In this document: one piece after another, positions 1-6,203 of the stretch
Numbering within the stretch: position 1 is the first letter of the stretch
Layout of the letters: each line of letters opens with the position of its first letter
Source of the DNA: Bacteroidales bacterium
GTDB lineage: Bacteria > Bacteroidota > Bacteroidia > Bacteroidales > VadinHA17
DNA length: 6,271 bases
Assembly (NCBI GenBank): GCA_029935275.1
Contig: JAOZKQ010000128.1
Span: 1 to 6,271 of the forward strand
Direction: 5' to 3'
Notes under the pieces: generated by a model
Databases searched by the model: none
What the model saw: the letters and a program-made list of their open reading frames with translations, nothing else
Told to the model about the DNA's origin: nothing
Position numbers and translations under genes: made by a program

Positions 1-1558
1 CCCAGCAGTATGCATTGTCTGTAGTACTAAGGGCTGCCCAATCGGTATCGCCTGTGACCTTAGTAATGGCAGTGCCATCCGGAAAGTGAGTCACTTTCAG
101 GTTTTCTGCCATCCAAATCTGCTCACCAATTTTTACTGTTTGATAAACGTTACCATCAATATCAGTCACCGTTCCGGTTTCATTTCCTGCTTCAACTGTA
201 GCATTAACTAAAAGAGGAGAATAATCCAGATGAGTTGTTCCATCAGGCTCGAAACTGGTTACTGTAAGTGTCTGTGTTCCTACTGTTGGACCTAAAGTCC
301 AGGTTGCTGAGACAAATCCATCGGCGTCAGTTAAGCCAGATACCGGTGATACAGAACCTTCTGTCACATCAAAATACACGGTTTGCCCCTCAATACGATT
401 ACTATAACCAGTACATCTAATCAATATGGGATATAATAAAGGCGAATTGGCTTTGCCGGTTTGATCTCCACCTCCCTGAATTGATATACGCTGGGCCACT
501 AAACCTGTGCCAGTAGCATTAATAACTATTGGGGAACCGGTTAAAGGGCTTGTTCCATCAGCTTTAAAAGCTGTTACGCTTAGTGTTTGAGTTCCTTCAG
601 TAGGGCCCAATGTCCATTTGGTAGTGGCATGACCTTCAGCGTTAGTTCCAATTGCATTCTGAAGAACACTGCCTTCCGTAAGGCTTAAGTTTACCTGGGC
701 ACCTGGGAAAGGATCACCATTGGCATCCTTAACTATAAAAATAATATCTTCAGCCAGGGTAGTTTGAACCATTCCAGATTGATCCCCGCCTGAAATCAAC
801 TCAATACTGGCGGCTTCTTTTACTAAAGCAGTAGCATTAACCGTTATTGGCGATCCTGTCAATGCTGTTGTTCCATCAGCCTTAAAGGCTGTAACAGTAA
901 GGGCTTGCGTTCCTACAGTTGAACCCAGCGTCCATGATACAGAGGCATTTCCATTGGCATCTGTTATTTCTGATGCTGATGATACAGAGCCTTCTGTTAC
1001 TGCAAAATTAACTGCTGCTCCCGCAAAAGCATCACCGTTCTGGTCTTTCACTAAAATTTTTATTGAATTTGCCAAAACAGTTCCAGCATCAGCGGTCTGG
1101 TCTTCACCGTCAACCAATTCGATACTGGTGGCTTTTTTTTGAGTTGCAGTAGCAGTAAAAGTTATTGGCGATCCTGTTAATTTGGTTGTCCCATCAGCTT
1201 TAAAGGCTGTAACAATAAGGGTTTGTGTCCCTTCAGTAGAACCCAGTGTCCAGCTTGTTTTTGCTTTCCCACTGGCATCTGTTTTTGCAGTTGCTGGAGA
1301 TACAGAACCTTCGGTAACTGCAAAACTAACTGTAGTTCCCGAAAATACCTTACCATCCTTATCTTTTACAACAACTTCGATTGGATTTGTTAATACTTGC
1401 CCAACTTCTGCAGACTGAGAATTGCCTGAAGCAGATTGAATGCTTGAAGCTTCAGGATCCGGCACCGGAGGATCCTTTTTTTCGCAGGACGAAATAGATA
1501 TGCTTATACCTATTAATAATAAAACACCAAATGCAAACAGACCGTTTTTTCTTTTCAT
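1..1558 (-). CDS. Ig-like repeat lipoprotein with C-terminal FISUMP domain (3' end outside window)
   Basis: The frame stays open from the ATG at 1558-1556 to the left edge, giving 519 complete codons; the C-terminus is missing. Residues 1-24 are a lipoprotein signal peptide (basic MKRKN start, hydrophobic core) ending in the lipobox ISSC with Cys25. The mature N-terminus CEKKDPPVPDPE is charged and proline-rich, as in Bacteroidota lipoproteins that are often sent to the cell surface. Residues 37-460 are four Ig-like units, each 106 residues, sharing TEGSV, WTLG(S/P)T and DGT motifs; they resemble bacterial Ig-like (Big_1/invasin-type) domains. From about residue 462 the sequence (GTVTDIDGNVYQTVKIGEQ, then WMAENL, DGT, and AYCW near the edge) matches the start of the Fibrobacter succinogenes major paralogous domain, of which roughly the first 58 residues are present. 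A likely role is a surface stalk presenting the C-terminal domain; its ligand is unknown. The start is preceded by an A/T-rich leader with no Shine-Dalgarno, usual for this phylum. It is divergent from the CHAT gene. Confidence 0.9.
   Translation of the reverse strand, partial: MKRKNGLFAFGVLLLIGISISISSCEKKDPPVPDPEASSIQSASGNSQSAEVGQVLTNPIEVVVKDKDGKVFSGTTVSFAVTEGSVSPATAKTDASGKAKTSWTLGSTEGTQTLIVTAFKADGTTKLTGSPITFTATATQKKATSIELVDGEDQTADAGTVLANSIKILVKDQNGDAFAGAAVNFAVTEGSVSSASEITDANGNASVSWTLGSTVGTQALTVTAFKADGTTALTGSPITVNATALVKEAASIELISGGDQSGMVQTTLAEDIIFIVKDANGDPFPGAQVNLSLTEGSVLQNAIGTNAEGHATTKWTLGPTEGTQTLSVTAFKADGTSPLTGSPIVINATGTGLVAQRISIQGGGDQTGKANSPLLYPILIRCTGYSNRIEGQTVYFDVTEGSVSPVSGLTDADGFVSATWTLGPTVGTQTLTVTSFEPDGTTHLDYSPLLVNATVEAGNETGTVTDIDGNVYQTVKIGEQIWMAENLKVTHFPDGTAITKVTGDTDWAALSTTDNAYCW
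179..1450 (-). repeat. Four tandem 318-bp units encoding Ig-like domains
   Basis: The units lie at 1133-1450, 815-1132, 497-814 and 179-496, numbered from the protein's N-terminus. They begin at residues 37, 143, 249 and 355, so the period is exactly 106 codons with no indel. All four keep TEGSV, WTLG and DGT at the same offsets. Similarity is visible in the DNA too: units 1 and 2 share an identical 17-mer at 1161-1177 and 843-859, exactly 318 bp apart, with near-identical sequence just beyond it. Unit 4 is the most diverged (TSFEPDGT in place of TAFKADGT, and an extra Cys in its second strand). This suggests tandem duplication, with units 1 and 2 the more recent pair or homogenised by gene conversion. 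Confidence 0.9.
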
Positions 1559-1774
1559 AATTTATTTAGATTTAATTAATAAATGGACTCAGCTTAATTT
1601 TAACTAATATATTTTTTTGTCAGTTTTTATTTTTTATGGTATCTGGTCAGAGCATACAATTATTCATATAAGTTGCAATGAACATTTAACTTAATACCCT
1701 TAAATGAAAAAGGTAAACAGTTGTTTGGAGAAAATTAGAGAATTGCTGGAAAATAACACCTAAAGTTATGGATA

Positions 1775-1873
1775 ATGAAAAAAGTAAAATTCTCCCTAAG
1801 CATCCCCTACCAACAATTATCGGGTAATGGGAGTCTGAAGGAAGCCGCCTTCCTGATACAAAACTGTAAATAA
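1775..1873 (+). CDS. Possible 32-residue small peptide ORF (doubtful)
   Basis: An ATG at 1775 opens a 32-codon frame closed by TAA at 1871-1873. The product begins MKKVKFSLSIPYQQ and ends KEAAFLIQNCK. The basic start and mixed composition look more protein-like than random AT-rich sequence. Against it, the only purine tract (GGATA) abuts the ATG too closely for a normal Shine-Dalgarno, no family is recognised, and a hairpin sits inside the frame. It could instead be the leader of a longer transcript, a remnant, or chance. It is neither hydrophobic enough for a membrane peptide nor equipped with a double-glycine leader. Confidence 0.18.
   Translation: MKKVKFSLSIPYQQLSGNGSLKEAAFLIQNCK
1839..1854 (+). 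other. Short GC-richer hairpin
   Basis: AGGAAG at 1839-1844 and CTTCCT at 1849-1854 form a 6-bp perfect stem with a 4-nt CCGC loop. No T-run follows, so it is not a classical intrinsic terminator. Just upstream, TACC/GGTA and CCC/GGG segments (about 1803-1832) could form an additional, imperfect stem. The function is unknown; it lies upstream of the promoter-like element and so may not be in the CHAT transcript. Confidence 0.4.
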
Positions 1874-1880
1874 AAATGAC

Positions 1881-1888
1881 TACTTTTG
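1881..1888 (+). promoter_or_regulatory. Candidate Bacteroidota -7 promoter element
   Basis: TACTTTTG matches the TAnnTTTG -7 consensus of Bacteroidota housekeeping sigma factors and lies 81 bp before the CHAT-gene ATG, which would leave a 5' UTR of about 75 nt. No TTG/TTTG -33 element is visible at the expected distance upstream, so this rests on one 8-mer (four fixed T positions plus A and G) in AT-rich DNA and may be chance. Confidence 0.3.
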
Positions 1889-1969
1889 GAAATATAAACC
1901 ACATGGTCTGATTAATAGGGACCTGCTAAACCAACATTATTTAACAGATACAAATATTTGAAACCAGAT

Positions 1970-4909
1970 ATGCTTAGAATTATACTTCTGTTTATAATTC
2001 CATTATATTCATCAACAGTATTATCTGCAAGCATGCAGGGATCAGATCCTGAGTCACTAAAAGAGATTGCTGACACCCATTTCAGTGAACGCAGATATGA
2101 CAGTGCGGTTGTTTTTTACAGTAAAGCTGCCACTGCATTTTACGAATCATCCGATATTCGTCAATATCTTTATTGTAAGAACCAGGAAGCATTCTCCCTG
2201 GGTATTCAATACCATAACCAGGAAGCATTGGCGATTTGTGAAAAGATTATAAATGAATATCCTGACTCACTGCGAGCTAGCAAGTATGATGTTTATTTTT
2301 TCTGGAAATTGGCACTCTATAATTACCGTTTGGGAAATTATAAAAAGGCTTTAAATTACGGAGAACATACAAAGGAGATTGCTGAATCATATTCAATTTT
2401 TCAGGATTATATGAAAAATAATATTTTGGATATTCTGACAACGTCAGCGCGCTATGTTGGATTATATGACCTTGGATTAAGTTATGCTTTTGAAAAATTA
2501 AAATATAACCAATCTCAGAATGATTTTCTAAACCTTTCCCATACATACAATAGTATGGCGTTAATTTACAAAAGGTTTCATGATCTGAAAAGAGCCCTTG
2601 AATATTTTAAAAAAAGCATGGAATTAAGAAAAAAATATGCCCCTCAATGGACACCATATGTATCGGTTAATATTGGAGAAATGTACCTTGAATATGGGAA
2701 TGCAGATTCAGCCTTTATATGGTTTCAAAATACATTAGAGATTTTAAATGAACAGGGTGTTCAGGAAAATTTACTGTATAGTGCCCTGTATAGCAGTATT
2801 GCGGTAGTCATGGCAAAACAGGATGATTTTGAGCCGGCCATCAGGTATATTGATAAATGTCTTGAAATAAGATCACGGTATTTTAAGACCGATGACATTC
2901 AATACGCTAAATTTTTACAAATTAAGGCTGAGATTCTCATTCGTTTCGGAGAATTGTCAGATGCTAAAGTCATCCTTGAACAATTGAAGGAAAGCTACCT
3001 TGATAACAGTAATTCTCCTCAAATAATATCCCGGTATCATAAAATCATGGCCTCGTTTCTTAAGGCTGAAAATAAAATACCGGAAGCAATCAAAGAGTAT
3101 CAAAAATCTATTATCATACTTAGCAGGGATTTTAATGACATGGATATTAATCATTTACCTGATCAAAATGATTTTTTTTATGGTAAGGATAAACTTCTTT
3201 ACATAATTATTCAGAAAACGATATTGATCAATGATTTGTATATGGAAACCGGTGATTCTCAATATCTCAGATCAGTAACAGATCATTATAATTTCTCTTT
3301 AAGACTGATTAACATGATGATAGATGACCAGAGTGGTATGCTTTCTGTTTCGGGTCTTTTTAAGGATTATAACCATTTATACGAAACAGCTATAAAGGCT
3401 GCGGTATCATTAAATGAGTTATATCCTGATGAAAAAAATTACCGGAACATAAGCAGTTATATGGAGGCCAGCAGGATAAACCATACAAAAGTTCTGTACC
3501 GCTTAAACCAGGTGATTAATTATGGGGGTATCCCCGATTCCATTGTACACAGAAAAGCTGAACTGGAAAGTATGATTGCATCCAGCAGAATAGATTCCAT
3601 AGACGAATCTGGCAATCTTTCTGAAAAGTTCAGGATGGAACAGGAACTGGACAAAATTCAATTTCTTCTAAAAAATAAAAATAGAAACATTGACCTGATT
3701 CATACTATCGATTTTGATTTATTGAGGCAAAGTCAGAGAAAGCTGAACAGGAAGAAAATAATCCTTCAGTATTATTTTGGAGAAGAAAAGTTATACCTGC
3801 TTGCTACAACGAGACTGTCAAATAAGTTTTTAAGTTTATCCTGGACGCAAAAGGAAAAACAGGATCTTGATAATTTTATAAGGCAACTAAAGGTACCCGA
3901 TTATAATAGCGGGATGGTTGAGCTAAATAACAGGGTATATCACTCGCTGGGTTTGGATTCAGTCCTGACTGCTGATATTCGCGAAATTGTTGTGATACCT
4001 GACAGGGAATTATATTTTATTCCGTTTGATGCTCTCAAGGATGACGGGAATAATTTCATTATATCAAAATATACCATTTATACTGAAAACAGTCTCTTTT
4101 TTATGAATGCTAACGAGAATAGAGCTGATAAAAGTATTTCTTTGCTTGGACTGGCACCTTTTGCTGAAGATGGAACAGAATCAGTTACACCAGATGCGGT
4201 GAGAGGGTATAACAGTAATGACTTTTATCCATTACCTGGAACTAAAAATGAAGTTGAGAAAATCCAAAAGTTAATGGGAGGTATAATCAGAACCGGTAGC
4301 TCAGCTACAGAAGAATTTTTCAGGGAAAATGCAAAAGATTCTGAGATTATACATCTCTCCAGTCATTCATATCTGGACGATACAGATCCACTTTTCAATA
4401 GCATTATTTTTGCACCCGGACCAGATAAAGACGATGGCTATCTGCATACTCATGAGATTTATGGTTTAAACCTGGCAGCTGATCTGGTAACACTCAGTGC
4501 CTGTAATACCGGGGTTGGAAGTTATCTTGACGGTGAAGGGATGATTAGCCTGGCAACAGGATTCCGGTCGGCCGGGGTAAAGAGTATTGTTATGAGCCTC
4601 TGGAACCTGCCTGACGATGCAACTTCTGAAGTTATGATGAAATTCTACTACTATTTAAAGGCCGGAAGAAAGAAAGCTGATGCCCTGAGGTTGGCTAAAC
4701 TGGACTATTTGAAAAGTGCTGATCAAAATGCATCTTCTCCTTATTTCTGGGCTGCGTCAGTACTTATAGGCACTAATTCACCGATAGCATTGAAAAACAA
4801 ATACTTCCTTGTATTTACTATCCTTTTCGCTTTTTCATTTCTAATGATATTTATTTACTGGTACAAGAAAAGGAGAAGCCAAAAAGTAATCAGGGACCAA
4901 ATTAATTAA
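1970..4909 (+). CDS. Exported, membrane-anchored TPR-CHAT domain protein (putative caspase-like peptidase)
   Basis: The 979-residue protein has, in order, a signal peptide (1-20, hydrophobic IILLFIIPLY, likely cleavage after LSA); about nine TPR-like helical hairpins between 27 and 385 (clear ones near 27-60, 104-137, 188-221, 228-261, 268-301 and 352-385); a helical linker; a CHAT domain at about 595-935; a membrane segment at 945-965; and a basic tail KKRRSQKVIR. CHAT is a caspase/separase-fold cysteine peptidase domain. Both catalytic residues are present: His799 in IIHLSSHS and Cys845 in LSACNTG, followed by the family motifs DGEG, SLWNLPDDAT and PYFWAASVLIG. The signal peptide plus positive C-terminal tail place TPR and CHAT in the periplasm, tethered to the inner membrane. 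The frame can also open at TTG 1958, four codons earlier; ATG 1970 is preferred, though neither has a Shine-Dalgarno. It converges on the sigma/TPR-regulator operon and overlaps it by 8 bp. The substrate is unknown; cleavage of the neighbouring regulator is a hypothesis. Confidence 0.93.
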   Translation: MLRIILLFIIPLYSSTVLSASMQGSDPESLKEIADTHFSERRYDSAVVFYSKAATAFYESSDIRQYLYCKNQEAFSLGIQYHNQEALAICEKIINEYPDSLRASKYDVYFFWKLALYNYRLGNYKKALNYGEHTKEIAESYSIFQDYMKNNILDILTTSARYVGLYDLGLSYAFEKLKYNQSQNDFLNLSHTYNSMALIYKRFHDLKRALEYFKKSMELRKKYAPQWTPYVSVNIGEMYLEYGNADSAFIWFQNTLEILNEQGVQENLLYSALYSSIAVVMAKQDDFEPAIRYIDKCLEIRSRYFKTDDIQYAKFLQIKAEILIRFGELSDAKVILEQLKESYLDNSNSPQIISRYHKIMASFLKAENKIPEAIKEYQKSIIILSRDFNDMDINHLPDQNDFFYGKDKLLYIIIQKTILINDLYMETGDSQYLRSVTDHYNFSLRLINMMIDDQSGMLSVSGLFKDYNHLYETAIKAAVSLNELYPDEKNYRNISSYMEASRINHTKVLYRLNQVINYGGIPDSIVHRKAELESMIASSRIDSIDESGNLSEKFRMEQELDKIQFLLKNKNRNIDLIHTIDFDLLRQSQRKLNRKKIILQYYFGEEKLYLLATTRLSNKFLSLSWTQKEKQDLDNFIRQLKVPDYNSGMVELNNRVYHSLGLDSVLTADIREIVVIPDRELYFIPFDALKDDGNNFIISKYTIYTENSLFFMNANENRADKSISLLGLAPFAEDGTESVTPDAVRGYNSNDFYPLPGTKNEVEKIQKLMGGIIRTGSSATEEFFRENAKDSEIIHLSSHSYLDDTDPLFNSIIFAPGPDKDDGYLHTHEIYGLNLAADLVTLSACNTGVGSYLDGEGMISLATGFRSAGVKSIVMSLWNLPDDATSEVMMKFYYYLKAGRKKADALRLAKLDYLKSADQNASSPYFWAASVLIGTNSPIALKNKYFLVFTILFAFSFLMIFIYWYKKRRSQKVIRDQIN
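4902..4909. other. TTAATTAA palindrome supplying both convergent stop codons
   Basis: The 8-bp perfect palindrome contains the TAA stop of the CHAT gene (4907-4909, plus strand) and the TAA stop of the TPR regulator gene (complement of 4902-4904). The two reading frames therefore overlap by exactly these 8 bp and leave no intergenic space. No GC-rich terminator stem is visible around it; only T-runs follow (4911-4916 and 4925-4929 on the plus strand). Confidence 0.85.
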
Positions 4910-5627
4910 GTTTTTTCAATATCTTTTTCGAGTTTTTGCTATATACATCATTTCCCCTTGCCAGTTTGTCCAGATATTTAGCAGCTGTTTCAAGATTATC
5001 TGTATGGATGTAAGCTAGCGACAAATACCAATTTGCAGGCCGGGTAAATTTGTTTGGATTTTCACTTGTAACTCTTTTTAGATATTCAATAGCATTCTCA
5101 AAATCCGCTAATTCCATATAAATGATAGCTGTATAAAAAAGAGCTGCTTCATCACCTGGCTTATCATCAATTAAAGCTTTAAATCCGGTAAGGGCAGCCT
5201 GGAAGTTTCCCGTTTCATAAAGGTAATAAGGATTGTCGGTATTTTTATCCGAACGGGAAAGAGGGATGCTGATGTTGGGATAAGCATGGTAATATTTTTC
5301 ATAAATTTTAATTGGATCTTGTTTCACACTGTTGAGGAAAAAAGTCGAAAAAACACCAATTACAAGGACAGCAGCAATTCCGGAAATATATTTTATCCTT
5401 CTGGTTTTCACCATTCGTTTTAGCCGCTGATCTTCCTTCTTTAGTTTTAATTTCAATTCTGCATTAAAGCCAGCCTTGATTCCCCTGATAATGAGCTGTT
5501 TTTTTTCTGTTATTTTTTTCAGGTCCGGATCAGAATTCAATTCATCTTCAAATGCTTCCCTCTCATTATCTTTCATGTTTTTTAAAAGATATTGCTCTAT
5601 TCTATCGTTTTGTTCTTTATTTGTCAT
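4902..5627 (-). CDS. Single-pass membrane TPR protein, probable anti-sigma-type regulator
   Basis: The 241-residue protein has an N-terminal cytoplasmic region (1-79) with the pattern IEQYLLKNMKDNEREAFEDEL then SDPDL, resembling the N-terminus of Bacteroidota anti-sigma-like proteins (Y-L-x-x-x-x-E-x-x-x-F-E-x-x-L-x-x-D-P). It has no cysteine at all, so it is not a zinc-binding (ZAS) anti-sigma factor. A basic stretch (KTRRIK) precedes one membrane segment at about 80-99 (YISGIAAVLVIGVFSTFF), giving N-in/C-out topology. The periplasmic part has two to three TPR-like units, the clearest at about 161-192 and 196-224. It starts at ATG 5627-5625, 9 bp after the sigma stop codon, so the two are almost certainly one operon. 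The anti-sigma role is inferred from neighbourhood, topology and the N-terminal pattern, not demonstrated; a TPR scaffold for an envelope complex is the main alternative. Confidence 0.85.
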   Translation of the reverse strand: MTNKEQNDRIEQYLLKNMKDNEREAFEDELNSDPDLKKITEKKQLIIRGIKAGFNAELKLKLKKEDQRLKRMVKTRRIKYISGIAAVLVIGVFSTFFLNSVKQDPIKIYEKYYHAYPNISIPLSRSDKNTDNPYYLYETGNFQAALTGFKALIDDKPGDEAALFYTAIIYMELADFENAIEYLKRVTSENPNKFTRPANWYLSLAYIHTDNLETAAKYLDKLARGNDVYSKNSKKILKKLN

Positions 5628-5636
5628 CTGTACGTG

Positions 5637-6203
5637 TTAATATTCTGATATTTCTTTTTCCAGTGAACCTTCCAGGTATTTAATACACCGGAGTTTTTGA
5701 GATTTTACAGTATCGGCATTTTTGTATTTCATTAGCTCAGCTATTTGAGCCATGCTTAAATTCTCATAATAGTAATATTTCAGAATAGATTTGCATGGTT
5801 CCTTCATATCAACTGTCAATTCTGCAACCTTGTCGATCAGTTTGTTATTATAATCAAATAATTCCTCGTAGTCATATAAATCCTGAGCATCATTTCCCAC
5901 AGTTATTTCTTCAAAAGCGATTTCACTTCTTTGTAGGCTGTACTTTTTAAGTAAAATATTTTTTCCCACTGAAAACAAATAGGTTTTCAAACCCGAATCC
6001 AATTGTTTCAACTTGCCGGATTTCGCATTATTCATAAGAACTATCACTGCATCCTGAAAACAATCTGAAGCAGTTTGTTGATCACAGGAATAATACTTCG
6101 CTGTCCATGAGTTAAAACTATCCCTGTATTTCCGGTATATCTCAATAAAAAACTCTTCCCGGGCTTCCCGTAAATTTTCCAGAATGTTTTTGTCCTTATT
6201 CAA
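5637..6203 (-). CDS. ECF-type RNA polymerase sigma factor
   Basis: The 188-residue length suits a group 4 (ECF) sigma factor with only regions 2 and 4. Region 2 spans about 15-92, including DCFQDAVIVL at 47-56 (region 2.2, core-polymerase contact) and LKTYLFSVGKNILLKKY at 72-88 (regions 2.3-2.4, -10 recognition and melting). After an acidic linker (about 97-120) region 4 covers about 127-182, with a helix-turn-helix LSMAQIAELMKYKNADTVK that should read the -35 element. The start is TTG at 6203-6201: an in-frame TAA lies a few codons upstream with no ATG between, the next in-frame Met is residue 57 inside region 2, and AAGGA sits 7 nt before the TTG. It is the first gene of an operon with the TPR membrane protein. 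The regulon is unknown; autoregulation is common in the family, but no promoter can be assigned in the 68 bp upstream that are available. Confidence 0.92.
   Translation of the reverse strand: MNKDKNILENLREAREEFFIEIYRKYRDSFNSWTAKYYSCDQQTASDCFQDAVIVLMNNAKSGKLKQLDSGLKTYLFSVGKNILLKKYSLQRSEIAFEEITVGNDAQDLYDYEELFDYNNKLIDKVAELTVDMKEPCKSILKYYYYENLSMAQIAELMKYKNADTVKSQKLRCIKYLEGSLEKEISEY

Larger units (their letters stand above)
1559..1969. other. Divergent intergenic region between the lipoprotein and CHAT genes
   Basis: These 411 bp separate two divergent genes and must carry both of their upstream regions unless they are transcribed from elsewhere. The ends are very AT-rich; a less AT-rich block lies at about 1790-1860. 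I see one TAnnTTTG element, one short hairpin and a 32-codon ORF of doubtful reality, all listed separately. No tRNA, recognisable riboswitch, insertion sequence or direct-repeat operator was seen. No TAnnTTTG element was found on the minus strand to explain transcription of the lipoprotein. Confidence 0.7.

Noticed and set aside
954..1418. Two plus-strand ORFs of 62 and 78 residues (954-1142 and 1182-1418)
   Set aside because: They are antisense to the Ig-like repeats; their mutual similarity simply mirrors the 318-bp repeat, and the minus-strand frame has the lipobox, domain motifs and continuous coding.
1686..1904. A 72-residue hydrophobic ORF on the minus strand in the intergenic region
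   Set aside because: No Shine-Dalgarno, no recognisable family, and hydrophobicity is expected from reading AT-rich DNA in this frame; not enough to call a gene.
2067..3154. Short ORFs at 2067-2252 (+), 2277-2546 (-) and 2957-3154 (-)
   Set aside because: All lie inside the TPR region of the CHAT gene in other frames and lack any domain signal.
4895..4930. Possible bidirectional intrinsic terminator between the convergent genes
   Set aside because: There are T-runs but the only palindrome is the all-AT TTAATTAA, too weak for a stable stem.
1970..6203. A type III-E CRISPR (Craspase) locus
   Set aside because: TPR-CHAT plus a sigma factor recalls it, but there is no Cas7-11, no Csx30/Csx31-like gene and no repeat-spacer array in the window, and the CHAT protein carries a signal peptide.
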